This document shows positions 35,949-46,013 of a stretch of 64,000 nucleotides of DNA, piece after piece. The position numbers and the translations under genes were made by a program. The notes below the pieces were generated by a model. The model saw only the letters and a program-made list of their open reading frames with translations, made no database searches and was not told the DNA's origin. The number at the start of each line of letters is the position of its first letter. Position 1 is the stretch's first letter. The stretch is taken from contig NC_010397.1 of assembly GCF_000069185.1 (NCBI RefSeq), forward strand, positions 4,092,001 to 4,156,000. The letters run 5' to 3'. This stretch comes from Mycobacteroides abscessus ATCC 19977. GTDB lineage: Bacteria; Actinomycetota; Actinomycetes; Mycobacteriales; Mycobacteriaceae.

Positions 35949-37292
35949 TTAGAAGAGCAGCTGAGCCACGGTATAGATGATCAAACCCGCCAGCGAACCC
36001 ACCACCGTGCCGTTGATACGAATGAACTGCAGGTCACGACCGACATGCAATTCGATCCGGCGACTGGCCTCATCGGCGTCCCAACGCTCGATGGTCTCGG
36101 TGATGACGGCGGTGATCTCGGCGCCGTATTGATCGACGAGATGACGCGCCGCCCGTTCCACCCAGCCGTCCACCTTGTCTCGGACGCTGGCGTCGTCACG
36201 TAGCGTCTCACCGATGCGCACCACAGTGTCGGCGATCCGTGTGCGCAGCTCACTGGACGGATCGTCAACCGATTCGGTGATCATCTTCTTGGCGGCCGAC
36301 CACGCGGTCGCGGCTGCGTTCTGGACTTCCGCACGCGCCATCAACCGCGCCTTGACGGCTTCGGCCTTGGCGATGGTCAGGTCGTCATGTTGCAGGTCGT
36401 CGGCGAACTCATACAGCAGTCTGTTCACCGATTGCCGCAGGTCGTGCTCGGGATTGCGGCGCACCTTGTCGGTGAAGTCCACCAGCTCGCGATAGATGCG
36501 GTCACCAACGAAGTGGTCGACGAACTTGGGCGTCCAGCTGGGCGAGTCACGCACCACCACACGGTCGATGGTGTCGCTGGCGCCCAGTGCCCACTCGAAG
36601 GCACGGTCGCACAGCAGCTGGATCACGGGCGCATGCCGGTCCTCCTTGAGGACCGTCGAGAGCACCCGGCCCACCGGCGGCCCCCATTTGGGCTCGGCGA
36701 TCCTGCGCACGATGACGCTGTCTATGGCCTGTTGCACGTCCTCGTCGCGCAGCATCTGAGCACCCACCCGAAGCACCGTGGAAGCCTCGGCGGCGACCCG
36801 CTCAGCATGCGACCGGTCGCTCATCCACTTGCCCAGCCGACCCGCAATCTGCGCATCCCGCACTTTGGCCGAGATGACGGCGGGCGACATGAAGTTCTCC
36901 CGAACGAAGTTCCCGAGCCCCTCACCCAACTGATCTTTCTTGCGCTTGATGATCGCTGTATGCGGAATCTTTAGCCCAAGCGGATGCCGGAACAAGGCAG
37001 TTACAGCAAACCAGTCTGCAAGCGCACCGACCATGCCCGCCTCAGCGGCCGCTCCGACATAACCTACCCAGCCCGGCGCACCGACCGACTGCCACCAACG
37101 GCATGCCAGGAAGAGCACGGTGGCCCCGATCAGGAACCCCGTGGCCACGGCTTTCATTCGGCGAAGTTGCTTCCGGCGCTGCTCGTCGACGGCCGAATTG
37201 CCCATCGCGAAGACACCACCGGATGCTTTCCGCGCGCCCGGCTGATCGCTGTGCTTGCCTGCCACGTATCCATCATCCGGCATGGGGCGCAT
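35949..37292 (-). CDS. DUF445 family membrane protein (Rv0473-like)
   Basis: A 447-residue membrane protein. N-terminal hydrophobic segment (AVATGFLIGATVLFLACRWW), then AEAGMVGALADWFAVTALFRHPLGLKIPHTAII, the DUF445 signature (positions about 84-117), a long soluble helical part, and a C-terminal membrane segment (NGTVVGSLAGLIIYTVAQLLF). Function is unknown. GGGGGT precedes the ATG at 37292 by 6 nt. It diverges from a TetR gene across 55 bp, so the TetR regulator likely controls it. Confidence 0.88.
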   Translation of the reverse strand: MRPMPDDGYVAGKHSDQPGARKASGGVFAMGNSAVDEQRRKQLRRMKAVATGFLIGATVLFLACRWWQSVGAPGWVGYVGAAAEAGMVGALADWFAVTALFRHPLGLKIPHTAIIKRKKDQLGEGLGNFVRENFMSPAVISAKVRDAQIAGRLGKWMSDRSHAERVAAEASTVLRVGAQMLRDEDVQQAIDSVIVRRIAEPKWGPPVGRVLSTVLKEDRHAPVIQLLCDRAFEWALGASDTIDRVVVRDSPSWTPKFVDHFVGDRIYRELVDFTDKVRRNPEHDLRQSVNRLLYEFADDLQHDDLTIAKAEAVKARLMARAEVQNAAATAWSAAKKMITESVDDPSSELRTRIADTVVRIGETLRDDASVRDKVDGWVERAARHLVDQYGAEITAVITETIERWDADEASRRIELHVGRDLQFIRINGTVVGSLAGLIIYTVAQLLF

Positions 37293-37318
37293 TACGCACC
37301 CCCAAGGTCCCCGTCCAG

Positions 37319-37360
37319 TAGTATCGGTTACAGATAACTAAGGGAATGTGGCGATAACCG
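37319..37360. promoter_or_regulatory. Candidate TetR operator
   Basis: GTTA-CAGA-TAAC (37327-37338) and the wider pair CGGTTA (37325-37330)/TAACCG (37355-37360) lie in the divergent gap between the DUF445 and TetR genes. TAGTAT at 37319-37324 is a possible -10 for the TetR gene. Confidence 0.3.
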
Positions 37361-38079
37361 TGGCAAGTAAAACGCAGCCTGCGGCTATCAAGACTGATGG
37401 TCGTAAGCGCCGCTGGCATAAGCACAAGGTGGAACGGCGTACCGAACTCGTAGACGGCACGCTCGATGCCATCAGGCATCGAGGACGCGATATCAGCATG
37501 GATGAGATCGCCTCCGATATAGGCGTTTCCAAGACGGTGCTCTACCGCTACTTCGTCGACAAGAACGACCTGACGACAGCCGTCATGACGCGCTTCGCGC
37601 AGACCACCCTGATCCCCAAGATGGCGGCGGCCCTGTCCGCCCGGCTGGATGGCTACGACCTCACCCGGACGGTCATCAAGGTATACGTCGAAACCGTGGC
37701 GGCCGAGCCGGAGATCTATCCGTTCGTCATGGCCAACAGCTCGGCGAGCCGCAGCAAGGCCATCGCCGATTCCGAACGGATCATCGCCCGGATGCTTGCC
37801 CTCATGCTGCGCCGCCGCATGCACGAAGCCGGCATGGATACCCACGGTGTTGAACCGTGGGCGTACATGATCGTGGGTGGCGTCCAGCTGGCCACCCACT
37901 CCTGGATGTCACATCCCCGGATGAGCTCCGATGAGCTCATCGACTACCTGACGATGATCGCCTGGAACGCGCTGCTGGGCATCGTGGACGTCGGCGGCTC
38001 CCGTGAGAAGTTCGTGGACATGGTGCACCCCTCGCCCATTCCGCCCCCACCACAAACGCGTCAAACCCATTCGGCGTAG
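37348..38079 (+). CDS. TetR-family transcriptional regulator (Rv0472c-like)
   Basis: A 243-residue regulator. A basic N-terminus (GRKRRWHKHKVERR) leads to the HTH ISMDEIASDIGVSKTVLYRYF. The ligand-binding part has VMANSSASRSKAIADSERI and WAYMIVGGVQLATHSWM, and the C-terminus is Pro-rich (PSPIPPPPQTRQ). AAGGGA lies just before GTG 37348; GTG 37360 is an alternative. It is divergent from the DUF445 gene and followed 25 bp later by the polyphosphate kinase gene. In M. tuberculosis the same pair Rv0472c-Rv0473 exists. Confidence 0.88.
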   Translation: MAITVASKTQPAAIKTDGRKRRWHKHKVERRTELVDGTLDAIRHRGRDISMDEIASDIGVSKTVLYRYFVDKNDLTTAVMTRFAQTTLIPKMAAALSARLDGYDLTRTVIKVYVETVAAEPEIYPFVMANSSASRSKAIADSERIIARMLALMLRRRMHEAGMDTHGVEPWAYMIVGGVQLATHSWMSHPRMSSDELIDYLTMIAWNALLGIVDVGGSREKFVDMVHPSPIPPPPQTRQTHSA

Positions 38080-38090
38080 GTCGACCTCGC

Positions 38091-38105
38091 TAGGGTCACA
38101 GGCCA
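38091..38105 (+). promoter_or_regulatory. Leaderless promoter (-10 TAGGGT) of the ppk2 gene
   Basis: TAGGGT at 38091-38096 ends 8 nt before ATG 38105, with no ribosome site. The TetR gene ends at 38079, so this small gap is enough for a separate promoter. Confidence 0.5.
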
Positions 38106-38944
38106 TGACCCAGAAGTTCGATACGTCCGCTCTGCGCTACCGCCCCGGCCTCACCTTCGCCGATGTCGATTCGCGTGCCACTCCGGGCTTCGACGGCTCG
38201 CGCGAGGACGGCGAGGCGTTGCAGGCGGAATTGTCTGGACGCCTGGGCCTGTTGCAGGAGATGCTCTACGCCAATGGGCGCAGCGGAGACCACCGCTCGG
38301 TGCTGCTGGTGCTGCAGGGCATGGACACTTCAGGCAAGGGCGGAATCGTCAAACATGTTGTCGGACAAGTAGATCCACAGGGAATGGCGCATGCGAGTTT
38401 TGGTGTGCCCACCGAGGATGAGCGCAAGCATCACTACCTGTGGCGGATCCGCAATGCGCTGCCGTCCGGCGGGCAACTGGGTGTCTTCGACCGGTCACAC
38501 TACGAGGATGTGCTGGTGGTGCGGGTGCACAATCTGGTGGCGCCAGAGGTGTGGGGAGCACGCTACGAGGAGATCAACCCCTTCGAGAAGGAGCTGACAG
38601 AAGCCGGGACCACCATCCTCAAGGTCGTCCTGGTGGTGTCACTCGACGAGCAGAAGCGGCGCCTGGCCGAGCGGCTGGACCGTCCGGACAAATACTGGAA
38701 GTTCAATCCCAACGACATTGACGAGCGCGCGTTCTGGCCCGCCTACCAGGACGCGTACCAGGCGGTACTGGAGAAGACGAGCACAGCGCATGCCCCCTGG
38801 TATGTCATACCGTGTGATCGCAAGTGGTACAGCAGGCTGGCGGTCACCGCACTTCTCGACGAAACGCTGGATGGCCTAAATCTCTCGTGGCCACCAGCTG
38901 ATTTCGATATCGAAGAACAGAAACGCCGCCTCGCGCAAGCGTGA
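38105..38944 (+). CDS. Polyphosphate kinase 2 family protein
   Basis: Single-domain PPK2 of 279 residues that moves phosphate between polyphosphate and nucleotides. Walker A LQGMDTSGKGG (about 70-80), Walker B GVFDRSHYEDVLVVRVH, and the lid region EQKRRLAERLDRPDKYWKFNP. The family includes GDP/ADP- and AMP-specific forms; the sequence here is of the class often called PPK2-like phosphotransferase, and I cannot tell the nucleotide. Plus strand, after a TetR gene, with its own leaderless start. Confidence 0.9.
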   Translation: MTQKFDTSALRYRPGLTFADVDSRATPGFDGSREDGEALQAELSGRLGLLQEMLYANGRSGDHRSVLLVLQGMDTSGKGGIVKHVVGQVDPQGMAHASFGVPTEDERKHHYLWRIRNALPSGGQLGVFDRSHYEDVLVVRVHNLVAPEVWGARYEEINPFEKELTEAGTTILKVVLVVSLDEQKRRLAERLDRPDKYWKFNPNDIDERAFWPAYQDAYQAVLEKTSTAHAPWYVIPCDRKWYSRLAVTALLDETLDGLNLSWPPADFDIEEQKRRLAQA

Positions 38945-38951
38945 GACGGCG
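38924..38951 (+). terminator. Hairpin at the ppk2/umaA convergence
   Basis: CGCCGCCTCGCG (38924-38935) and CGTGAGACGGCG (38940-38951) pair over 12 positions with one mismatch and one wobble around a 4-nt loop. It straddles the ppk2 stop and lies 19 bases before the umaA stop. Confidence 0.5.
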
Positions 38952-38969
38952 TCGCCCTGTTAAGTCTCG

Positions 38970-39839
<870 letters not shown>

Positions 39840-39912
39840 TTATTGGAGCACCTAATTCCCATCAACATCGGCTACCTTGTACTGGACGGCACCCTAGCAC
39901 GACGTGCTGTGC

Positions 39913-40572
39913 CTACCTCTTAGGAATGGCTACCGGCCAGCCCAACTGCCCTAGCAGCACCCGTGCCGCCCCCTCGATCTCTCCAGCATCCCCGGTCACC
40001 CCCACGACACGCAAGGTCGCGTCGGCCAACGCCTCCGGGGCTATCGAATCCCCGTCCGCCCGCAGCATAATCACCGACTCCACGAGCCGGAAGGGCAGGC
40101 GCTCCACTCCAGCGCGGAGCATGCTCGCACGGCAAGCGGCCGCCGCCAGCTCCTGGTAGTGCGTGCGCAGTTGGTCCCGCTTGCGCCTGAACGCCGAGAA
40201 CCGCTCGGCGCGCAGATCCGGTAATAGATACAGAGCCCCCAAATTCCACCGGCTCGCGGCCAGCTGCGCGGCGTCCCCCAGTGCCAGCGCATACAGGCGC
40301 ACCACCGGCGCCTCCGGGCGATCGGCGATCAGGGCCGCGTAGTGCAGCGGCTGATCGATCGTCATCGCCAGCAGCGCATCGAGGATGTCGTCCTTGGTCT
40401 TGAAGTGGTAGTACAGCGAGGCCTGCTGAATACCGACCGACTCGGCGATACGGCGGGTAGTGGTTGCGGCGAACCCATCAGTGGTGAACAGCTCGGCCGA
40501 GGCGTCGAGAATCTCGTCGCGAGTGCTGTTGCCCTCACGAATGGGACTGATACGCCGCGGTCGCCCAGACAT
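39913..40572 (-). CDS. TetR-family regulator divergent from the urea/guanidine operon
   Basis: A 219-residue regulator: DEILDASAELFTTDGFAATTTRRIAESVGIQQASLYYHF is the HTH domain (about residues 18-56). The ligand domain carries LGDAAQLAASRWNLGALYLLPDL. ATG 40572 begins MSGRPRR, a usual start; a longer frame to 40620 has no support. It is divergent from the APC permease operon (260-bp gap), so it likely represses or tunes that operon, with GlnR as a second layer. No clear TetR dyad was found apart from TATC-n8-GATA near 40738-40753. Confidence 0.85.
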   Translation of the reverse strand: MSGRPRRISPIREGNSTRDEILDASAELFTTDGFAATTTRRIAESVGIQQASLYYHFKTKDDILDALLAMTIDQPLHYAALIADRPEAPVVRLYALALGDAAQLAASRWNLGALYLLPDLRAERFSAFRRKRDQLRTHYQELAAAACRASMLRAGVERLPFRLVESVIMLRADGDSIAPEALADATLRVVGVTGDAGEIEGAARVLLGQLGWPVAIPKR

Positions 40573-40675
40573 TGTGCCGACCCTTCCATGTATTCCTCGG
40601 CAACGTCGCCATGCCACCATCCGGTGAGCGTTTCGTCATCGCTCCGACATCTGCGCAACGACAATGTTACACCGC

Positions 40676-40713
40676 GCAGCTGTTCTGAAACGGCAGTGTC
40701 ACCCACCCGTACC
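40676..40713 (+). promoter_or_regulatory. GlnR-like nitrogen-control box
   Basis: Reading 5' to 3': GCAGC-n6-GAAAC (40687-40691)-n6-GTCAC (40698-40702)-n6-GTACC (40709-40713). The GlnR consensus is GTNAC-n6-GAAAC repeated. Two half-sites are perfect, one has one mismatch and one has two. The mycobacterial core AC-n9-AC is exact at 40690-40702. It lies 120 bp before the permease start. Confidence 0.55.
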
Positions 40714-40832
40714 GGCCGCCCGTCAAACTTATTTACCTATCGCCTGACAGATATTTCTTCCCACATAGGCGTGGGTTTCAACGACACACAGGGCACAAAA
40801 AGCGTTGCCCGACGAGCGATCCTGGAGCGCCC

Positions 40833-42386
40833 ATGAACGCCAGTACGGCCACCGGAACCGCGGCACCGTCCGCCGCGATCAGCGCCGCCTCGGACTCCGA
40901 CGACCTCGCCGCGTTCGGCTACAAACCTCAGCTGCATCGCAGTCTTGGCAAATTCGCTTCCTTCGCCGCGGGCTTCTCGTTCGTCTCGATCCTGACGACG
41001 ATCTTCCAGCTGTTCGCATTCGGGTTCAGCTTCGGAGGTCCGGCCTTCTTCTGGACCTGGCCCATCGTCTTCCTCGGGCAATACATGGTGGCGCTCAACT
41101 TCGCCGAGCTCGCCGCGCGCTATCCGATCTCCGGCGCCATCTATCAGTGGGCCCGTCGTCTCGGCGGGGCAGCGGTCGGCTGGTTCGCCGGCTGGTTCAT
41201 GATCATCGCCCAGATCGTCACCGCGTCGGCAGCGGCCATCGCCTTGCAGGTGGTGTTGCCGACAGTGTGGAGTGGCTTTCAGCTCATCGGCACGGACTCC
41301 TCGCTGACGAGCGTGAGCGGTGCGTCCAACGCCGTGCTGCTGGGCTCGTTGCTTTTGGTCGCGACCACCGCCATCAACGCCGTCGGCGTCAACTGGATGT
41401 CCCGGATCAACTCCATCGGGGTCACCTGCGAGATCGTCGGTGTGGTCGCCGTCGTCGGCATGTTGTTCGGGCATGCCGAGCGCGGTCCGAGCGTGGTGCT
41501 GCACACCGGCGACGCGGGCAGCGGGTATCCGTGGGCCTTCCTGGCCGCCGGACTCATGGCCGCGTACGTGCTCGTCGGATTCGGTTCGGCCAGTGAGCTC
41601 GCCGAGGAGACCCGGAACCCACGCCGGGTCGCGCCGCGCACCATTCTCTCCGCGATCGTCGTGTCGGCGATCGGCGGCGCCCTGATGATCCTGGGCGCTC
41701 TGATGGCAGCGCCCAGTCTGACCGATGGGCAGCTGGCCACCGGTGGCCTTCCGTATGTATTGGACAGCAAGCTGGCGTCCCCGTTCGGCACCCTGCTGCT
41801 CATCGATGTCGCGATCGCCGTGTTCGTCTGCACACTCGCCATCCAAACCGCAGCCTCGCGGCTGATGTTCTCGATGGCCCGCGACGGCAAGCTGCCCTTC
41901 TCCGCCGTGCTGTCACACGTGAACCCGCGCACCGGTACGCCGATCGCACCCGCGGTGGTCGTCGGTGTGTGCTGCGTGCTGATCCTGGCCGTCAACTTCG
42001 GCAATGCCGCACTGTTCACCAGCCTGTGCAGCGTCTGCATCGCATTGATCTACCTGGCCTACCTGATGGTCACCACGCCGTTGCTGTTGCGCCGCCTGGG
42101 CATCGGCGGAAGCACATGGGACGCCAATTTAGGCCAGACCGATGCCGACGGGCGAAAACTGTTTTCACTCGGGCGATGTGGACTTCCGATCAACATCCTG
42201 GCCGTCGGCTACGGCGCATTCATGATTCTCAATCTGTCCTGGCCTCGCCCGGCGGTCTTCGACCCCACCGGGGAGCACCCCTACCTGGTGTGGATGGCAC
42301 CGATCTGCATCATCGCGGTGCTACTCGCCGGGCTTGTCGCCTACCCGCGGCACACCGCTTCCACCACCGAGGAGACCGTCCGATGA
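40833..42386 (+). CDS. APC-family amino acid/amine permease
   Basis: Integral membrane transporter of 517 residues with about 12 hydrophobic segments. Typical APC signatures: GFSFVSILTTIFQLFAFGFS (TM1), NFAELAARYPISGAIYQWAR, and FGSASELAEETRNPRRVAPR. It is the first gene of a four-gene operon with DUF1989 and urea-carboxylase-like genes, so its substrate is probably an amine, guanidinium or urea-like compound. GGAG lies 5 nt before the ATG. It overlaps the next gene by 4 bp (42383-42386, ATGA). Confidence 0.88.
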   Translation: MNASTATGTAAPSAAISAASDSDDLAAFGYKPQLHRSLGKFASFAAGFSFVSILTTIFQLFAFGFSFGGPAFFWTWPIVFLGQYMVALNFAELAARYPISGAIYQWARRLGGAAVGWFAGWFMIIAQIVTASAAAIALQVVLPTVWSGFQLIGTDSSLTSVSGASNAVLLGSLLLVATTAINAVGVNWMSRINSIGVTCEIVGVVAVVGMLFGHAERGPSVVLHTGDAGSGYPWAFLAAGLMAAYVLVGFGSASELAEETRNPRRVAPRTILSAIVVSAIGGALMILGALMAAPSLTDGQLATGGLPYVLDSKLASPFGTLLLIDVAIAVFVCTLAIQTAASRLMFSMARDGKLPFSAVLSHVNPRTGTPIAPAVVVGVCCVLILAVNFGNAALFTSLCSVCIALIYLAYLMVTTPLLLRRLGIGGSTWDANLGQTDADGRKLFSLGRCGLPINILAVGYGAFMILNLSWPRPAVFDPTGEHPYLVWMAPICIIAVLLAGLVAYPRHTASTTEETVR

Positions 42387-43216
42387 CAACCGCCACCACC
42401 AAGGGAGCACGGGAGCACGCCCGCGCACAGGCAGGCCAGATCACCGATTCGATGCCCGTGCTACCCGCTTCCGAATGGCCCTGGGCGCCCAGCGATATCG
42501 ACCCGCTGACGTTCACCTGGGCGGAGACCGTCCCCGGCGGGCGATACGCCAGCAAGGTGCTCGGCCGCGGTACCCGGCTGCGACTCACCGACATCACCGG
42601 ATCGGCCTGTATGAACATCGTCCTACTGCGGGCCGACGCCCCGTGGGAGCGGCTCAATGTCGCCGACACCGTCAAGGTTCCGTGGCAGGCCTACCTGGGC
42701 GCCGGACATCCGCTGCTGTCAGATCAAGGGCGGGTGCTGGCCACCATCGTCGCCGACAGCTCCGGGCACCACGACACCTTCTGCGGAACCACCACACTGG
42801 CCGGAAATACCGCCAAATACGGTGCAGGCGAACTCTATTCAGCGAGCCCCGCCGGACGAGAACTGTTCACGCTGGCCGCCGCCAAGCACGGGCTGTCCCC
42901 ACGTGATATCGGGCCGTCGGTCTCCTTCTTCCACGGTATTCGCGCCGCGGCCGATGGGGCACTGCACAGTACCGGCACCGCAGGCCCCGGGGCCGAAGTG
43001 GATCTGCTGATCCACTTGCCCGTCATCGCCCTCCTGGCCAACACCGCACATCCCCTGGATCCATCGGACACCTTCGACACCGGCCCCGTTCGGGTACTGG
43101 CGTGGACCACGCTCGGCGAGCTGGCAGATCTTCCCAACGCCGATCCGGAATATCAACGCGCCGTGCTCAATACCGAAGACGCATGGACCGCCGCGCAGAC
43201 GGGAAAGACGCAGTGA
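42383..43216 (+). CDS. Urea carboxylase-associated protein 1 (DUF1989; possible carboxyguanidine deiminase subunit)
   Basis: A 277-residue DUF1989 protein: GGRYASKVLGRGTRLRLTDITGSA, SDQGRVLATIVADSSGHHDTFCGTT and VSFFHGIR. The HHDTFCG cluster holds likely metal ligands. In guanidine-degrading bacteria the two paralogous DUF1989 proteins are subunits of carboxyguanidine deiminase (CgdA/CgdB). The assignment rests on family and context. It starts inside the permease stop (ATGA) and ends with GTGA overlapping the next gene (43213-43216). Confidence 0.85.
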   Translation: MTTATTKGAREHARAQAGQITDSMPVLPASEWPWAPSDIDPLTFTWAETVPGGRYASKVLGRGTRLRLTDITGSACMNIVLLRADAPWERLNVADTVKVPWQAYLGAGHPLLSDQGRVLATIVADSSGHHDTFCGTTTLAGNTAKYGAGELYSASPAGRELFTLAAAKHGLSPRDIGPSVSFFHGIRAAADGALHSTGTAGPGAEVDLLIHLPVIALLANTAHPLDPSDTFDTGPVRVLAWTTLGELADLPNADPEYQRAVLNTEDAWTAAQTGKTQ

Positions 43217-43824
43217 AAGACAGCACCATATTGGACGAGGTTGTTCCGGCCCGTGCGCCGTGGAGCACCGTGGTCGCCGCCGGCGACGTGCTCACCATCA
43301 TCGACCTGAAAGGCAACCAGGCTGTCGACACCCTGTTGTACTCGGCGGCCGATACCGGAGTCCGTTACTCGGCCCAGGCAACCATCGCCGCCCAATCGAA
43401 TCTGTTTCTGCGCGCCGGAACAGTGCTGCGCGCCGAGGACGGCAGCCCGTTGATGACCATCGTGGAGGATGAGGTCGGCAGCCACGACACCATCGGGGGC
43501 GCATGCTCCCAGGAATCGAACACCTTGCGCTACGGGCACCACACCAAGCATCAGCACGCGTGCGTGGAGAACTTTCTGCTCGAAGGCGCAAAGTGGGGCC
43601 TGGGCAAGCGAGATCTGGTGTCCAACATCAACTTCTACATGAATGTGCCGGTCGATGACGATGGAACCCTGGGCATCGTCGACGGCCTCTCGGCACCCGG
43701 AAAGAAGATCAAGCTCCGCGCCGAGGTCGACACCTTGGTACTGGTATCGAACTGCCCGCAGATCAACAACCCATGTAACGGCTTCGATCCCACCCCGGTC
43801 CGGATGGTGGTGGAAAGCCTATGA
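43213..43824 (+). CDS. Urea carboxylase-associated protein 2 (DUF1989 paralogue)
   Basis: A 203-residue second DUF1989 protein: [27 protein letters not shown] (about 27-53), [20 protein letters not shown] and [10 protein letters not shown]. The [10 protein letters not shown] cluster matches the HHDTFCG cluster of the first copy, so a heteromeric metalloenzyme is likely. It starts at GTG 43213, overlapping the previous stop, and overlaps the carboxyltransferase gene by ATGA (43821-43824). Longer frames in front of it are antisense-like and rejected. Confidence 0.85.
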   Translation: MKDSTILDEVVPARAPWSTVVAAGDVLTIIDLKGNQAVDTLLYSAADTGVRYSAQATIAAQSNLFLRAGTVLRAEDGSPLMTIVEDEVGSHDTIGGACSQESNTLRYGHHTKHQHACVENFLLEGAKWGLGKRDLVSNINFYMNVPVDDDGTLGIVDGLSAPGKKIKLRAEVDTLVLVSNCPQINNPCNGFDPTPVRMVVESL

Positions 43825-45818
43825 GCAACAGCACCGTGAGAGTGACGGCGCCTGGCATGCTGACAACGGTGCAGGATTGGCCGGGGCGCACCGGATACTG
43901 GCAGGTGGGTGTGCCCCCGTCAGGCCCGATGGACGACCTCTCGTTCCGTCTGGGCAATCGTGCTGTCGGAAACCCCGAGGGCGCACCGGGATTAGAAGCG
44001 ACGCTTGCCGGCCCTACCCTGCATTTCACCGCCGAGACCTTGGTCTGCGTCGCCGGTGCACCGGCCCTGGTGACCGTGAACGGCCGCCCCGTGCCCCAAT
44101 GGCGTGCCGTCACCGTACCCGCGGACGGCACCCTCGCCGTGGGCGCTGCCACGGACACCGGGATGCGGATCTATGTCCTGATCGCCGGTGGCATCGCTGT
44201 TCCGCAATTTCTGGGCAGCGCCGCGACGTTCACCCTCGGCGGCTTCGGCGGTCCGGCGGGCCGCGCACTGGCCACCGGTGATGTGCTCACCTTGGGCCAG
44301 TCCCGTGATGGTGAGCCACAATGCATTCCGGGTGCCGCCCAGCCGGCGATCGGTCACCATTGGGAACTCGCCGTCACCGAAGGGCCGCACGGCGCTCCCG
44401 ATTTTTTCACCCGTAGCGATATCGACGAGCTGCTGTCTACGCATTACGAAGTGCATTTCAACTCCGATCGCACCGGGGTGCGACTCATCGGCCCCAAGCC
44501 CCACTGGGCACGCACCGACGGTGGCGAAGCAGGGCTGCACCCGTCGAATATCCACGACAACGCCTATTCGGTGGGCACACTCGACTTCACCGGAGACACC
44601 CCGATTCTGTTGGGTCCCGACGGCCCCAGCCTGGGCGGATTCGTCTGCCCTGTCACGGTGGTGTCCGCGGACCGCTGGAAGCTGGGCCAGCTGCGTGCGG
44701 GCGACACCGTGCGATTCATCCGGATCGAGGCTTCTCGCAGCGCCTCGCTGCGCTCGATCGGTATCGATCGGCGCGGGCACTGGCCATCGGTGTTTTCGAC
44801 GCGGGGCGACGGCGACGACGGCGTGCTGGCCTACCGTCCGGCCCGTGACGACGCACCCGAGATGACGTACCGGCGCAGCGGCGATGACAACATCCTGGTC
44901 GAATACGGGGACCTGACACTGGATTTGGCGTTGCGGGCCCGCGTGCACGCGTTACATCAACGGCTCGAGGACACCCACACCACTGGAATTATCGATCTGA
45001 CTCCGGGCATTCGGTCACTGCAGGTGCACTTCGATCCCGACCGGTTGCCCATGGGCAAGGTGCTGGGGCTGCTCGACGATATCGATGAGCATCTGCCCGC
45101 CTCCGAGGAGCTGGTGGTGCCGAGCCGCCGGGTGGCCATGCCACTGTCCTGGGACGATCCGTCGGCCCGTGAAGCCATGGAACGCTACCGCCTGGGTGTG
45201 CGCGCGGATGCCCCATGGATGCCATGGAACATCGAATTCATCAGGCGTATCAATGGTTTGGATTCGGTAGACGAGGTACATCGCACCGTCTATGACGCCT
45301 CATACCTGGTACTGGGCCTGGGCGATGTATACCTGGGTGCGCCCGTCGCAACGCCTGTCGATCCACGACATCGGCTCGTCACCACCAAATACAACCCGGC
45401 ACGCACCTGGACACCGGAAAATGCGGTCGGCATCGGCGGGGCGTACCTGTGCATCTACGGCATGGAGGGGCCGGGCGGGTACCAATTGGTGGGACGCACC
45501 GTGCAGGTGTGGAACCATCAGCACCCCGACAACGCGGGCGCTTTTGAGCCGGGAACACCGTGGCTGCTGCGCTTCTTTGATCAGATCAACTGGTACCCGG
45601 TGAGCGGCGAGGAGCTCCTGGAGCTACGCGATGAGCTGGCCACCGGGCGCGGTAACGGCGGCATCACCATCACCGAGGGCGAGTTCTCCATGGCGGGGTA
45701 TTCGGCGTTCCTTGCCCACAATGCGGCATCAATAGGCCAGTTCCGAGACCATCAGCGCCTGGCATACGCCGCCGAACGCGAAGCATGGAGCACTGCGGGC
45801 GAATTCGCTCGGGCGTAG
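43821..45818 (+). CDS. Stand-alone carboxyltransferase part of urea/guanidine carboxylase (no biotin domains)
   Basis: A 665-residue protein equal to the carboxyltransferase segment of urea carboxylase: AHS2-like part (1-310; [51 protein letters not shown]) followed by AHS1-like part (about 360-600; [56 protein letters not shown]). A full enzyme also has an N-terminal biotin carboxylase (about 450 residues) and a C-terminal biotin carrier (about 70); both are absent, and no such genes lie in the window. Allophanate hydrolase is also absent. It must borrow biotin parts elsewhere, or do a different reaction. Confidence 0.85.
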   Translation: MSNSTVRVTAPGMLTTVQDWPGRTGYWQVGVPPSGPMDDLSFRLGNRAVGNPEGAPGLEATLAGPTLHFTAETLVCVAGAPALVTVNGRPVPQWRAVTVPADGTLAVGAATDTGMRIYVLIAGGIAVPQFLGSAATFTLGGFGGPAGRALATGDVLTLGQSRDGEPQCIPGAAQPAIGHHWELAVTEGPHGAPDFFTRSDIDELLSTHYEVHFNSDRTGVRLIGPKPHWARTDGGEAGLHPSNIHDNAYSVGTLDFTGDTPILLGPDGPSLGGFVCPVTVVSADRWKLGQLRAGDTVRFIRIEASRSASLRSIGIDRRGHWPSVFSTRGDGDDGVLAYRPARDDAPEMTYRRSGDDNILVEYGDLTLDLALRARVHALHQRLEDTHTTGIIDLTPGIRSLQVHFDPDRLPMGKVLGLLDDIDEHLPASEELVVPSRRVAMPLSWDDPSAREAMERYRLGVRADAPWMPWNIEFIRRINGLDSVDEVHRTVYDASYLVLGLGDVYLGAPVATPVDPRHRLVTTKYNPARTWTPENAVGIGGAYLCIYGMEGPGGYQLVGRTVQVWNHQHPDNAGAFEPGTPWLLRFFDQINWYPVSGEELLELRDELATGRGNGGITITEGEFSMAGYSAFLAHNAASIGQFRDHQRLAYAAEREAWSTAGEFARA

Positions 45819-45826
45819 CAAGTGAG

Positions 45827-45859
45827 CGCCCCGAACCCCTCGCACGCGAACCCGGGGCG
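45827..45859 (+). terminator. Hairpin after the urea/guanidine operon
   Basis: CGCCCCG (45827-45833) pairs with CGGGGCG (45853-45859) over 7 bp with a 19-nt loop, starting 9 bases after the operon stop. No T-run follows. Confidence 0.4.
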
Positions 45860-45942
45860 TGTCACGTTGCTGTCCGAATTAACCACCTCTGGGTGATCCT
45901 GGTCAAGAGAAATGCGCATTTCGCGCCCAGGCATCAACACGA

Positions 45943-46000
45943 CGAGGGCACACCGCTCGCATCCGATCGGGCTGTGATCTGTGCGTGCGGTATGCCCTCG
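45943..46000 (-). terminator. Hairpin after fadB2
   Basis: CGAGGGCACACCGC (45943-45956) pairs with GCGGTATGCCCTCG (45987-46000) at 13 of 14 positions around a 30-nt loop, 14 bases after the fadB2 stop at 46014. Confidence 0.5.
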
Positions 46001-46013
46001 CGCGGTGGGGTGG

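Noticed and set aside
40573..40832. Guanidine (ykkC) riboswitch ahead of the DUF1989/carboxyltransferase operon
   Set aside because: The conserved ACNNNNCNNG-type and CCGGGAG-like segments were not found; the only clear site is the GlnR-like box.
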